Of a stretch of DNA of 64,000 bases, positions 18,686 through 25,746 are shown piece after piece. Source of the stretch: Streptomyces morookaense (GTDB lineage Bacteria > Actinomycetota > Actinomycetes > Streptomycetales > Streptomycetaceae); assembly GCF_013030945.1 (NCBI RefSeq), contig NZ_JABBXF010000039.1, forward strand, positions 60,763-124,762. The letters are read 5' to 3'. Position numbers and translations under genes: made by a program. The notes under the pieces were generated by a model. The model did not search any database, was not told where the DNA came from, and saw nothing but the letters and a program-made list of their open reading frames with translations. How positions within the stretch are numbered: position 1 is the stretch's first letter; each line of letters starts with the position of its first letter.

Positions 18686-19576
18686 TTATCGCGGCCAGTA
18701 GTTGGCCTGGACCTCGGCGTAGGTCAGCGTCGGGTCGACGTCGCCGTTGATGATCTCGATCGTCCAGACGACACGGTTGCCCGGGTCGCAGACCGCGCCG
18801 GCGCGGGTCTGGGTGATGTAGGTGTTGCCGCCGGTGCCCTGGTGCTCCTCGATCGGGCCCTCCTTGACGGTCTCGCCCTTGGAGTTGATCTCGTTGAAGC
18901 GGGTCTGGATCGTCAGGCCGGGCTTGACGTCCTTGAGGGTGGCCGCGGCGGTGGCGATGTAGTCCGAGTTGCTGGAGATGAAGGCCGGGCCGCCCTTGTC
19001 GGGGTGCTGGTCGCCGCCGTCGGCGTACTCGTCGATGAACGGGATCTGGGTAACGGTGTTCCGCTTCAGAACGAGCTCGGTCTTGCGGGCAAGGGAAACG
19101 CGCTTCGGCATGTCGTCGTCCTCAATGTAGTTGGGGTGGCCGTATCCGTAGATGCGGGAAGAGTTGCGGCTGATGTGGCGGCGGTAGACGCCGTCGCCAT
19201 TGCTGGAGCCGTCGTCGTTGGTGTTGCCGCCGATGGTGGTGATGGTGCTGTCGTCGAAGGATTCGACGATTTCGGTGTGGTCGCCGCCGCCGGGGCCGTA
19301 GAACACGATGGCGCCGACGGACGGCGTGCTGCTCCACAGGTTGCGGTTCTGGAACCAGTCGACGCCTGCCGAGCAGCCTTCGTAGCGCGGAATGATGTCG
19401 TCGTTGCCCGACTTGGCGGCGCAGTACGAGACGAACATCGCGCACCATGGCTGGTTGTTGTCGCCGTACCAGCGGCCGAACATGTTGTCGTTGTCCGGCC
19501 CTTCCTTGTACCCGATGTGCTTGGCGGCCTCATCGAGCAGTGCTTTGGCTGTATTGGCCATTTTTGAATGCGCCAT
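18686..19576 (-). CDS. CHAP-domain peptidoglycan hydrolase with shared C-terminal domain
   Basis: The 296-aa protein has an N-terminal CHAP amidase/endopeptidase domain. Motif NQPWCAMFVSYCAAKSG carries the nucleophile C45, and GGGDHTEIVE carries H100. A VGAIVFYGP strand and a GGNTNDDG loop complete the fold. A short linker (PNYIEDDDMP) leads to residues 160-296, the same unknown domain as in the next gene. Its end (VVWTIEIINGDVDPTLTY to NYWPR) is identical in both proteins. The ATG at 19576 and another at 19561 both lack a good ribosome site. It is the first gene after the operator-bearing promoter and is separated from the rest by a strong hairpin. Confidence 0.83.
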   Translation of the reverse strand: MAHSKMANTAKALLDEAAKHIGYKEGPDNDNMFGRWYGDNNQPWCAMFVSYCAAKSGNDDIIPRYEGCSAGVDWFQNRNLWSSTPSVGAIVFYGPGGGDHTEIVESFDDSTITTIGGNTNDDGSSNGDGVYRRHISRNSSRIYGYGHPNYIEDDDMPKRVSLARKTELVLKRNTVTQIPFIDEYADGGDQHPDKGGPAFISSNSDYIATAAATLKDVKPGLTIQTRFNEINSKGETVKEGPIEEHQGTGGNTYITQTRAGAVCDPGNRVVWTIEIINGDVDPTLTYAEVQANYWPR

Positions 19577-19773
19577 TCATAAGGGGCCGGTGAGGGAAAT
19601 CCCGCACGCTGTCGCGTGCGGGCGGTCGAGCCGCACAGTCGTCTCCGGTCGGCCGTTGCGGCCCGTCGCTGTCGACGGCGCCGCCGTGCAAGGTGGCCCG
19701 GCGTACTGGCCGGCTCAACGCGAAGCGGCGGACGCCGTACCCGAGTTGGGGGCACAGCTCCGCCGCTGCATCT

Positions 19774-19802
19774 ATTGTGAACGAGGTTGTGCGCGATCGC
19801 AA
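19774..19802 (-). promoter_or_regulatory. Predicted promoter of the tail operon with operator TTGCG-N4-CGCAC
   Basis: Read on the minus strand, TTGCGA (19802-19797) is followed after 17 bases by CACAAT (19779-19774). The -35 lies inside the palindrome TTGCG-ATCG-CGCAC (19802-19789). The surrounding TTGTTGCGATCGCGCACA is identical to that of the WhiB-like operon promoter. A half site TTGCG-GGCT-CGCTC lies on the plus strand at 19810-19823. The leader to the first start codon is about 190 bases, with no other gene visible in it. Confidence 0.65.
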
Positions 19803-19844
19803 CAAGAAGTTGCGGGCTCGCTCATAGAGGGGGAGGTCGGGGGG

Positions 19845-20543
19845 TCAGTACCCCAGCCGCAGCACCGCCTCGCGGATCTCCGCGATCTCCGACTCGACGT
19901 CCCGGTACCAGTCCGTCACCTTGCGACCCGGCTCCAGCTCCACCCGTCCCGCGTCCAGTTCGCGGAGCCGGTCTCCGGCCGCGTGGAGGCGGACTTCGAG
20001 GGCGAACTTGCCCTGGGCCGTGGGGCCCGCCCACGCGAGTTCGTTCGCGGCGGCGGCGATCGCGGCGTGGGCGCGTTCGCGCATGGGGGCGAGCTTGTCG
20101 CGGAGTTCGAGCATGTTCCGGTAGAGGTCGAGGAACGAGCTCATGAGGCCGGCCATCTCCTCCATGGTCTCCGCGCAGTTGGAGACGAAGTCGGCGAAAT
20201 ACGCGGCCGCCTCGGTCAGTTCGAAGAGCTCTGCGTCGGCCGCCCGGCTGCCGTCCCAGGCGCGCCGGGCCTCCGCGAACGAGGCCATGCCCTCCTCCAT
20301 CTCGTCCCACGCCTCCCGGTGGCAGGCCAGTCGGGCCCGCGCGGACTTGGCCGGGAGGCCGTCCCCCTGGTCGAGCAGCTCTTCGATCGTGACGTAGGTG
20401 TCACGGAGCTTGCCGAAGACGTCCACGACGCCCGCGTGCGTCTCATCCGCGATGCGGAGGACTTCCGTCAGATCGCTCCGTGCCTCGGCGACTGCCGCTT
20501 CGTACTCCTGCTCGCGCCGCCGTGCCCGCCTGCGTCCCCACAT
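19845..20543 (-). CDS. Helical protein of unknown function, upstream of the tail operon
   Basis: The 232-aa protein, from the ATG at 20543 with GGGAG five bases upstream, is almost entirely helical. A basic N-terminus (MWGRRRARRREQEYEAA) leads into long amphipathic helices (YVTIEELLDQGDGLPAKSARARLA, AAYFADFVSNCAETMEEMAGLMSSFLDLYRNML, LRDKLAPMRERAHAAIAAAANELA). There is no membrane segment. It lies divergently from the terD-like gene and ends about 40 bases before the tail operator, on the same strand as the tail genes. Read-through is possible, but the hallmark operator lies after it. I do not recognise a family. Confidence 0.75.
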   Translation of the reverse strand: MWGRRRARRREQEYEAAVAEARSDLTEVLRIADETHAGVVDVFGKLRDTYVTIEELLDQGDGLPAKSARARLACHREAWDEMEEGMASFAEARRAWDGSRAADAELFELTEAAAYFADFVSNCAETMEEMAGLMSSFLDLYRNMLELRDKLAPMRERAHAAIAAAANELAWAGPTAQGKFALEVRLHAAGDRLRELDAGRVELEPGRKVTDWYRDVESEIAEIREAVLRLGY

Positions 20544-20685
20544 GATGACTCCCGCCCCGTTGTCTCTTTGGGCCCTTTGGGCCACTCCTTTCCATGATCA
20601 TGTGCGTGTTACGTTTTGTGGAGAAGTGGGGTCGAGTGCGGCCCGTGTCTGGAAACGACGTCCGAAACGACGAAAGGTTCGCGCC

Positions 20686-21294
20686 GTGACCACGCCCAAC
20701 ACCCCTGCTGTGATCACCCTGACCAAGGCGGACGGAGCCGCCGACCTGGACGGCGTGACGAAGATGGGTGTCGGCGCCTCGTGGGACACCACGGCCGGTC
20801 TCGGCGGCGGGCTGATGGGCGCGCTGCGGAAGGCCCGTGGCACCGACCTCGACGCGATCGCGATCCTGATGAGCGGCGACGAACCGGTCCGGTTCGCCGG
20901 TCTGGACGTGACCGACCCGCTGAAGAACGGCGGGATCACGCACTCCGGCGACAACCGGACGGGCCGCGGCGACGGCGACGACGAGCTCATCGAGGTCACC
21001 TTCGACAAGGTTCCGCCCCAGGTGACGTCCATCGTGTTCGTGTGCGCCGCCTTCAAGAAGGGCAGCGACTTCCAGCACGCCGCCAACATCTCCTTCAAGA
21101 TCTACGACAGCACCGGCGGCAGCACGGCACAGGTCGCCGACATCTGGCCGTCGTTGCTCGGCGCCGGCAACGCCATCGCCGTGGCCAAGGCGTACCGGGT
21201 CGGCGCCTCCTGGAAGCTGGAGGTCGTCAACGAGCGCGGCACCGTCCAGCAGGGCGACCGGGACAGCCTGCTCCGCTTCGCCATGGGAAAGTAG
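20686..21294 (+). CDS. TerD-family protein
   Basis: The 202-aa product starts at GTG, nine bases after GAAAGG. It shows the TerD fold. ITLTKADGAADLDGVTKMGVGASWDTT opens the domain, DLDAIAILMSGDEPVRFAGLDV and GGITHSGDNRTGRGDGDDELIEVTFDKVPPQVTSIVFVCA carry the acidic calcium-binding loops, and a WKLEVVNERGTVQQGD strand follows near the end. TerD proteins bind calcium and occur in stress, tellurite-resistance and phage-defence contexts. Most Streptomyces carry several. It is divergent from the helical-protein gene across 142 bases. No copy of the tail operator lies in that gap. Confidence 0.9.
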   Translation: MTTPNTPAVITLTKADGAADLDGVTKMGVGASWDTTAGLGGGLMGALRKARGTDLDAIAILMSGDEPVRFAGLDVTDPLKNGGITHSGDNRTGRGDGDDELIEVTFDKVPPQVTSIVFVCAAFKKGSDFQHAANISFKIYDSTGGSTAQVADIWPSLLGAGNAIAVAKAYRVGASWKLEVVNERGTVQQGDRDSLLRFAMGK

Positions 21295-21417
21295 CGCGGC
21301 CGCGCCCCGTTCCGGCGTCTCTCGCGGGCCTTCCGCAGGGCTCCGTCACAGGTTCGTGCGATCTTTCAGTCGACTGCCACTCTGGCGACGGAGTGTCAGA
21401 CCCACGGGATAGATTAA

Positions 21418-21431
21418 GTGGGCGATCGCAC
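21418..21431. promoter_or_regulatory. Operator-like palindrome GTGGG-CGAT-CGCAC upstream of the 94-aa gene
   Basis: The site keeps the CGATCGCAC core of the tail and WhiB-operon operators and differs from the consensus at one base of the other half. It lies 124 bases before the GTG of the next plus-strand gene. A TACAGA at 21449 could serve as a -10, but this is weak. Within the 21295-21554 gap I see no gene. Confidence 0.5.
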
Positions 21432-21554
21432 ACACTCCCGGGTATCCCGTACAGATGCACCGGATGAGTCTTGGCGGGGGCAAATCAGTCGGTGGATGGC
21501 ACCTGGGGGTGGTGGCATGAGCGAGCAGGTCGGGATGTGCGGAGGGACCACTCA

Positions 21555-21839
21555 GTGAGCGTGCACAGCGAGCAGCTCGCGGATGTCGTGGCTGCGACGG
21601 TGGAAGTGGCCGCCGAATCCGGGCAGGCGGGGGCCTTCACCGACGAGGTCGCCAAGGCGCTGACCTCGGTCGTGCAGAAGCTCGCCGGGAAGGCGTTCGA
21701 CGCCGCCGAGGTACGGGGCTTCGTCAGCGGGTGGCAGGAAGCGGTCGAGGTCATACAGGAGAAGCGCACCGGCACCGCCGGTGCACAGGTGTACCGGATG
21801 CCGTCGTGGGGGGCCGGAGCGCTGGAGGGCGAGGAGTAG
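21555..21839 (+). CDS. Small acidic helical protein of unknown function
   Basis: The GTG at 21555 is eight bases after GGAGGG and gives a 94-aa protein (MSVHSEQLADVVAATVEVAAES). The longer frame from 21471 lacks a ribosome site. It consists of two or three helices (FTDEVAKALTSVVQKLAGKAFDAAEVRGFVSGWQEAVEVIQ) and an acidic end (GALEGEE). It has no cysteines and no membrane segment. An operator-like site upstream links it to the tail and WhiB-like promoters, so it may be a regulator, chaperone or immunity factor of the locus. No family is recognised. Confidence 0.65.
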   Translation: MSVHSEQLADVVAATVEVAAESGQAGAFTDEVAKALTSVVQKLAGKAFDAAEVRGFVSGWQEAVEVIQEKRTGTAGAQVYRMPSWGAGALEGEE

Positions 21840-22162
21840 TCAGCCGTACTGCAACGGGCGCCTCTGCCGCAGGACTTCGCAGCAGCCGGTCCGGCGCGAA
21901 GGGCGGATGGGTGAGATCGGTGCGCTGCTCCCGCAGCTCATCCGGGATGCCCGGGCCGCTGCGTACGCGTACACCGGCAGTGACGCGGCGGCCGTACGCC
22001 ACGCCGTTCGGGCCCACGAACGCCGGTATCGCGAAGGTCAACTTCCTTGTGGAGATGGAACGGTGCGCCGCCGGAGTGGGTGCTTCCGACAGCCCAAATC
22101 CTTGGTTCCGAGCCCGGAAAATCGAGGTTTCCGCCACCGGAAACGGCCACTCACGTGCCCGT
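21840..22162. other. Gene-free convergent gap
   Basis: This 323-base stretch separates the plus-strand 94-aa gene from the minus-strand regulator. I see no supported reading frame, no copy of the TTGCG-N4-CGCAC site and no strong terminator hairpin. The A+T content is somewhat higher around 22020-22150. Confidence 0.5.
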
Positions 22163-22903
22163 CTACCCCCTGTGCGTGCCGCCCGAAGCCGCTTCCGATT
22201 TCGTGTGGAGGACCTCGCGGGCCTGGTCCGCGGCGCGGGCGATGCTCTCCGAGACGAATTCGAGGAAGCGGGTGATGTTTTCGAGACGGACCGCCGCCGG
22301 GGTGCCGGGGACGAGGACGCCGACGCCCTGGCGTGCGACTTCGGCGACATGGGCGGTGCCGCGGGCGCTCGCCATCATGGACTGGTACCAGACGTCGTCG
22401 TCCACCACATAGCGCTCCCGGCGGCGTTCGTCGCGTTCGCGGCGGACGAGGCCCTGCTCCTCCAGGTACGTCACCGCCTTGGAGATGGACGACGGGCTGA
22501 CCTGGAGGTGCCGGGCGAGTTCGGTGGCGGTGAGGCTGCCGGTGTCGGTGGTGCAGAGGCAGGCCAGCACCCGGGCCATCATCCTGGGCGTGCCCGACTG
22601 CATGAGGACGGTGGTGAACGTGTCCTCGTATACGCGCACCGCCTCGGCGTCGCGCCCGTGGGCCTGCGGGGATGCCTCCTGCCCCCGTGGGGCGGTCTGC
22701 CGGCGGCGTTGGGCGCGGCGTTCGGTGGCGCGGTGCGCGAGGTCGGCGCGGTAGGCGGTGGGGCCGCCGTTGCGCATCACCTCGCGCGTAATGGTCGACG
22801 TCGGGCGCTCCAGGCGCCTGGCGATCTCCGCGTAGGCGAGGCCGTCGGCCAACCCCAGCGCGATCTGCTGGCGTTCGGGCTGGGTGAGTCTGCCTCCCGG
22901 CAT
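22163..22903 (-). CDS. Transcriptional regulator with two helix-turn-helix domains (HTH_38 and MarR/GbsR-like)
   Basis: The 246-aa protein starts MPGGRLTQPERQQIALGLADGL at an ATG with AAGGAGG five bases upstream. Residues 5-48 form an IS30-type helix-turn-helix (YAEIARRLERPTSTITREVMRNGG). Residues about 100-170 form a winged helix of MarR/GbsR type (GSLTATELARHLQVSPSSISKAVTYLEEQGLVRRERDERRRERYVVDD). A helical C-terminus follows. It is divergent from the DUF4097 gene. TTGCAA-type repeats fill the shared promoter region and are the probable binding sites. This pairing looks like an ordinary chromosomal module and not part of the tail element. Confidence 0.88.
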   Translation of the reverse strand: MPGGRLTQPERQQIALGLADGLAYAEIARRLERPTSTITREVMRNGGPTAYRADLAHRATERRAQRRRQTAPRGQEASPQAHGRDAEAVRVYEDTFTTVLMQSGTPRMMARVLACLCTTDTGSLTATELARHLQVSPSSISKAVTYLEEQGLVRRERDERRRERYVVDDDVWYQSMMASARGTAHVAEVARQGVGVLVPGTPAAVRLENITRFLEFVSESIARAADQAREVLHTKSEAASGGTHRG

Positions 22904-22959
22904 CGCGGCCTCCTTCATGGTCTGTCCGTCCGTGCGTGCGTCCGTCCGTGCGCGGCTCC

Positions 22960-23114
22960 AGCGTAGCGTTCGCTTTCTTCTCATTGCAACAAAGGGGTGC
23001 CCGGTCCGTTGCGTTCAGTTCTGGTCGGTTGCAATGAATTGCGGGCCATGAGCTGCGCAGATGGGGAGTTGGTGCAACTGCAGCGTTGCCAGACGCGCGA
23101 ACACAACGTAGCTT
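22960..23114. promoter_or_regulatory. Divergent promoter region with TTGCAA/GCAAC repeats
   Basis: Plus-strand promoter: TTGCCA (23086-23091), 17 bases, TAGCTT (23109-23114), serving the DUF4097 gene. Minus-strand promoter: TTGCAA (22989-22984), 18 bases, TACGCT (22965-22960), serving the regulator. Repeats include TTGCAAC near 22984, GTTGCAATGAATTGCG near 23029 and the inverted pair GCAAC-N6-GTTGC at 23074-23089, which overlaps the plus-strand -35. Autoregulation by the divergent regulator is inferred. Confidence 0.55.
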
Positions 23115-23170
23115 TTCCGGTGTTGGAAACAGCGGGCCGAGCGAGTGCCCGCCGCCGAACAAGGAGAAAA

Positions 23171-23836
23171 GTGATGCGCTCGTTCGACACCCCCGCCCCG
23201 ATCGCCGCCGTCCTGGACATCCCCGCCGGCCGCATCCAGGTCATCGCCGCCGATCGCACCGACACCACCGTCGACGTCCGGCCCGCCAACCCCTCCAAGA
23301 GCCGCGACGTCCAGACCGCCGAGCAGACCGTCGTCGAACTCGCCGACGGTGTCCTCCGGATCCACACCTCCGAGCCCAAGAACCAGCTCCTCGGCCCCGG
23401 TTCCGTCGAGGTCACCGTCCAACTGCCCACCGGCTCCCGCATCGAGGCCAGGACTGCGGGCTGCGAGCTGCGCGGCGTCGGCCGTCTCGGCGACGTCACC
23501 TTCGAGGGCGCCTACCGCCAGATCAAGCTCGACGAGGCCGCGAGCCTCCACCTCACCGCGGTCGACGGCGACGTCGAGGTCGGCCGGCTGGGCGGCTCCG
23601 CCCGGATCAGCACCGCGCGCGGCGACATCCGCGTCGCCGAGGCCGTGCGCGGCACGGTCGTGCTCCGCACCGAGTCCGGCAGCATCACGGTCGACGCCGC
23701 CGCCGGCACCTCCGCCTCCCTCGACGCCGGCACCGGCCACGGCCGCGTCAGCAACGCCCTCAGGAACGACGGCACCGCCGAACTCCGGATCCACGCCACC
23801 ACTTCGTACGGCGACATCACCGCCCGCAGTCTGTGA
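23171..23836 (+). CDS. DUF4097-family beta-helical protein
   Basis: The GTG at 23171 or ATG at 23174 follows AAGGAG and gives 221 or 220 residues. The protein repeats short strands with a turn every 18-20 residues (AGRIQVIAADRTDTTVDVRPA, VDGDVEVGRLGGSARISTARGDIRVAEAVRGTV, TESGSITVDAAAGTS, TSYGDITARSL), the DUF4097 right-handed beta-helix pattern. There is no signal peptide or membrane segment. Family members occur beside MarR-like regulators in many actinobacteria and are thought to be envelope or stress related. The exact role is unknown. Confidence 0.85.
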   Translation: MMRSFDTPAPIAAVLDIPAGRIQVIAADRTDTTVDVRPANPSKSRDVQTAEQTVVELADGVLRIHTSEPKNQLLGPGSVEVTVQLPTGSRIEARTAGCELRGVGRLGDVTFEGAYRQIKLDEAASLHLTAVDGDVEVGRLGGSARISTARGDIRVAEAVRGTVVLRTESGSITVDAAAGTSASLDAGTGHGRVSNALRNDGTAELRIHATTSYGDITARSL

Positions 23837-23854
23837 CGCGGAATGACGCGGAAC

Positions 23855-24322
23855 TCAGACGGGGCGCCGGTAGACCTGGCGCGACCCGCCCTCCGGGCCG
23901 GGAGGCGCCGGCTCGGCCGGCGAGAAGCCCAGACGCTCGTAGAAGACCCGGGCGCCGCCGGCCACGGCCCCCGGGTGGTCGGCCCCGAAGGTGACGACCT
24001 CGACGGTGCCGGGGCCGCCGACCGCGAACCTGCGCATCGCCTCCGCCATCAGCGCGCGGCCGACGCCCGTGCCGCGCTGCTGCTCGCACACGACGAGCCA
24101 ATGCACGTGGTACGTCGGGGACTTGGCGCCGAACAGCATGCCGCCGAGGAGGCGGGGCCCGGCGAGGGGAACGGCCACGAGGGCCGTACCGCGTCGGATG
24201 TGCTTGTCCACCGCGGCACGGAAACCGGGGTCCTCGACCATCGCGCCGAACCAGTGCTCCACTTGGGCGGCCAGGCCGAGGAAACCGGGGGCGTCCTGCT
24301 CGCGGGCGGGTCTGACGATCAT
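23855..24322 (-). CDS. GNAT-family N-acetyltransferase
   Basis: The 155-aa protein has the GNAT order. It starts with MIVRPAREQDAPGFLGLA. The central strand HVHWLVVCEQQRGTGVGRALMAEAMRRF carries the acetyl-CoA pyrophosphate loop (R83-G84-x-G86-x-G88). A late strand leads to ARVFYERLGFSPAEP. It is convergent with the DUF4097 gene, with 18 bases between them. The substrate cannot be predicted. No operator copy lies upstream. It may be an independent chromosomal gene between the two regulatory clusters. Confidence 0.88.
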   Translation of the reverse strand: MIVRPAREQDAPGFLGLAAQVEHWFGAMVEDPGFRAAVDKHIRRGTALVAVPLAGPRLLGGMLFGAKSPTYHVHWLVVCEQQRGTGVGRALMAEAMRRFAVGGPGTVEVVTFGADHPGAVAGGARVFYERLGFSPAEPAPPGPEGGSRQVYRRPV

Positions 24323-24388
24323 TGAGGCATTCTCGCCGAGGCCCGGCTGAGACAGCCGCGGCTCTCTGCCCCCTCACCCACAAGTCCC

Positions 24389-24589
24389 CTATATACAAGG
24401 CCCCCGCTCATGCCCCCTCCGTGTCGCCCGTTCCGCGGCGAACACGTCCTCCAGGCGGAACAGGTGTGCGCGGCCCCGGCGGCCCGCCGGGGCGAGGTGT
24501 TTGTGCTGGACCCATTTGCGGACGGCATCCGGGGAGACCGCCGCCTCCTGGGCGGCTATGGCCGTCGTCACCAAAGTCGGTGTCGTCAT
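24389..24589 (-). CDS. Small helix-turn-helix protein (MerR/excisionase-like)
   Basis: The 66-aa product contains a single winged helix of the HTH_17 type (AAQEAAVSPDAVRKWVQHKHLAPAGRRGRAHLFRLEDVFAAERATRR). This form is common in phage excisionases and Streptomyces small regulators. Its ATG overlaps the preceding stop by four bases, so it is translationally coupled as the third gene of the WhiB-like operon. The protein ends HERGPCI. It probably binds DNA, either as a regulator of the locus or as a vestigial excisionase. No integrase is present to pair with it. Confidence 0.75.
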   Translation of the reverse strand: MTTPTLVTTAIAAQEAAVSPDAVRKWVQHKHLAPAGRRGRAHLFRLEDVFAAERATRRGHERGPCI

Positions 24590-25230
24590 CCGGCCGAGTC
24601 CTCCTCGTCCGCCGCCGCCGTGAGTTCCGTCAGGTCGGCGGCGATCGTCTCCGTCAGCTGTTGCCAGCGGTCCCGCGGCCACGCGTGGCGGTGACGGTCG
24701 TCCGTCGTGCAGGTGCAGGACGGATCCGCGCAGCGGCAGCCGGGGTTGATGCAGAGGACCGTCTCGCGGTGGGGGAACACCCGCAGCGAGACGGAGTCGC
24801 AGTGCGGGCAGCGGCCGCGTACGCGGACGGGGGTCTCGGCGTCGCCGAGGGCGCGGGAGCAGCGCCGGGCCATGCGGCGGGACTCGGCGCGGACGTGGTC
24901 CGCGAGGAGCGGGTCCGCCGTGATGCCGCGGTCCAGCAGGGCGAGCAGGCGCAGCAGGCGCTGCTCGACCGTGCCGCGCGGCGGGTGCGGGAGGCGGAGG
25001 CGGTCGCAGACGGCCTCCTCCAGTTCCACCACGCCGTCCGTGATGTCGCGGATGGTGTCCGAGACGAAGAGGCGGATGGGGGCGGAAGGGGGCCTGCCCG
25101 AGCGGGGCGTCCTCTCCGCCGCGGGGCGGGCCGTGCGGCTGGGGGCCAGTTCCCGGTTCAGCTCCGGGAACTGGCGGAGGAGGACGCCGAGCCAGAAGGC
25201 GGAAGAAGACGCGGAAGAAGACGCGGTCAT
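24586..25230 (-). CDS. Cysteine-rich (zinc-ribbon-like) protein of the WhiB-like operon
   Basis: The 214-aa protein has a Ser/Pro/Arg-rich N-terminus and a helical middle (about 60-125: ITDGVVELEEAVCDRLRLP, LLALLDRGITADPLLADHVRAESRRMARRC). A cysteine cluster (C141, C144, C160, C165, C167, C172, C174) in GRCPHCDSVSLRV and CINPGCRCADPSCTC looks like a zinc ribbon, followed by a helical end. ATGA overlaps join it to the genes on both sides. Zinc-ribbon proteins of this build are frequent beside WhiB-like genes in Streptomyces and actinophages. I infer a regulatory, DNA- or protein-binding role. The biochemical function is unknown. Confidence 0.7.
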   Translation of the reverse strand: MTASSSASSSAFWLGVLLRQFPELNRELAPSRTARPAAERTPRSGRPPSAPIRLFVSDTIRDITDGVVELEEAVCDRLRLPHPPRGTVEQRLLRLLALLDRGITADPLLADHVRAESRRMARRCSRALGDAETPVRVRGRCPHCDSVSLRVFPHRETVLCINPGCRCADPSCTCTTDDRHRHAWPRDRWQQLTETIAADLTELTAAADEEDSAG

Positions 25231-25520
25231 GAGCAGTACTCCTCGGGGATACGGACCTCCCGGCCGTTGCGCCACAGGCGCCCCGCGCACACGCCGTCGA
25301 ACCAGCTCTCGCGCGGGGCGACGGCCTCCAGGCAGTGGCGCCGGACGCGGCAGACGGCGCATGCGCGCAGGGCGGGGAGGGCGGCCTTCGGGCGGCGGGC
25401 GAAGACGGTGTGGTCGGGGAGGCCGGTGCAGGCGGCGAGGGAGCGCCAGTCGGCGGGGCGGCGGGAGGCGGAGGGGTAGCGGTCCTGGGGGAGCGGGGCG
25501 CGGAGGGCGGGGGCGGGCAT
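25227..25520 (-). CDS. WhiB-like iron-sulfur regulator
   Basis: The 97-aa protein has the WhiB cysteine pattern: C31 in WRSLAACTG, then C54-x2-C57-x5-C63 in LRACAVCRVRRHCLEAV, which would hold a 4Fe-4S cluster. The usual G[VI]WGG turn appears as WFDGVCAGRLW, with an extra C78, followed by a basic segment (RNGREVR). That divergence suggests a specialised or phage-type member. WhiB proteins act on transcription through the principal sigma factor. It is the first gene of a three-gene coupled operon. Its promoter carries two TTGCG-N4-CGCA sites, one at -35 and one near the start point, so it is probably controlled with the tail operon. Confidence 0.88.
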   Translation of the reverse strand: MPAPALRAPLPQDRYPSASRRPADWRSLAACTGLPDHTVFARRPKAALPALRACAVCRVRRHCLEAVAPRESWFDGVCAGRLWRNGREVRIPEEYCS

Positions 25521-25571
25521 GCGGGGGCGGTCCCCTTCGGGAACGGGGGCGGGAAGCAGGAGGGTGGGTTG

Positions 25572-25621
25572 TTGCGGTGGCGCAATCAGACTCTACGGAC
25601 TTGTGTGCGCGATCGCAACAA
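25572..25621 (-). promoter_or_regulatory. WhiB-like operon promoter with two operator palindromes
   Basis: On the minus strand TTGCGA (25618-25613), 17 bases and TAGAGT (25595-25590) make a good vegetative promoter. Site 1, TTGCG-ATCG-CGCAC (25618-25605), covers the -35. Site 2, TTGCG-CCAC-CGCAA (25585-25572), covers the expected start point and is a perfect palindrome in its arms. The flanking 18 bases of site 1 are identical to those at the tail promoter. Confidence 0.7.
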
Positions 25622-25746
25622 CTGGCAACCTGCCTCCCTCTCGTGTCTCCCGTCACACCCGTCGCGCCATCTGGTGGGATTTCCCTGGGACTTGAACTGC
25701 TATTGATCAGCCAAACGGCGCGAATTTACCCACCCGAGGTGGCAAG

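Noticed and set aside
4725..19576. Complete or inducible prophage
   Set aside because: No integrase, excision partner, terminase, portal, capsid or replication genes and no attachment-site repeats were found at the edges. Only tail and lysis functions are present.
4725..19576. Contractile injection system (eCIS or R-type tailocin)
   Set aside because: No sheath, baseplate wedge, VgrG-like spike or AAA+ ATPase gene is present. The tube, frameshifted chaperones and Dit/hub set belong to non-contractile siphophage tails.
24322..25479. Plus-strand frame over the WhiB-like operon
   Set aside because: Its translation is low-complexity Gly/Arg/Ala. The minus-strand frames have a WhiB cysteine pattern and coupled starts.
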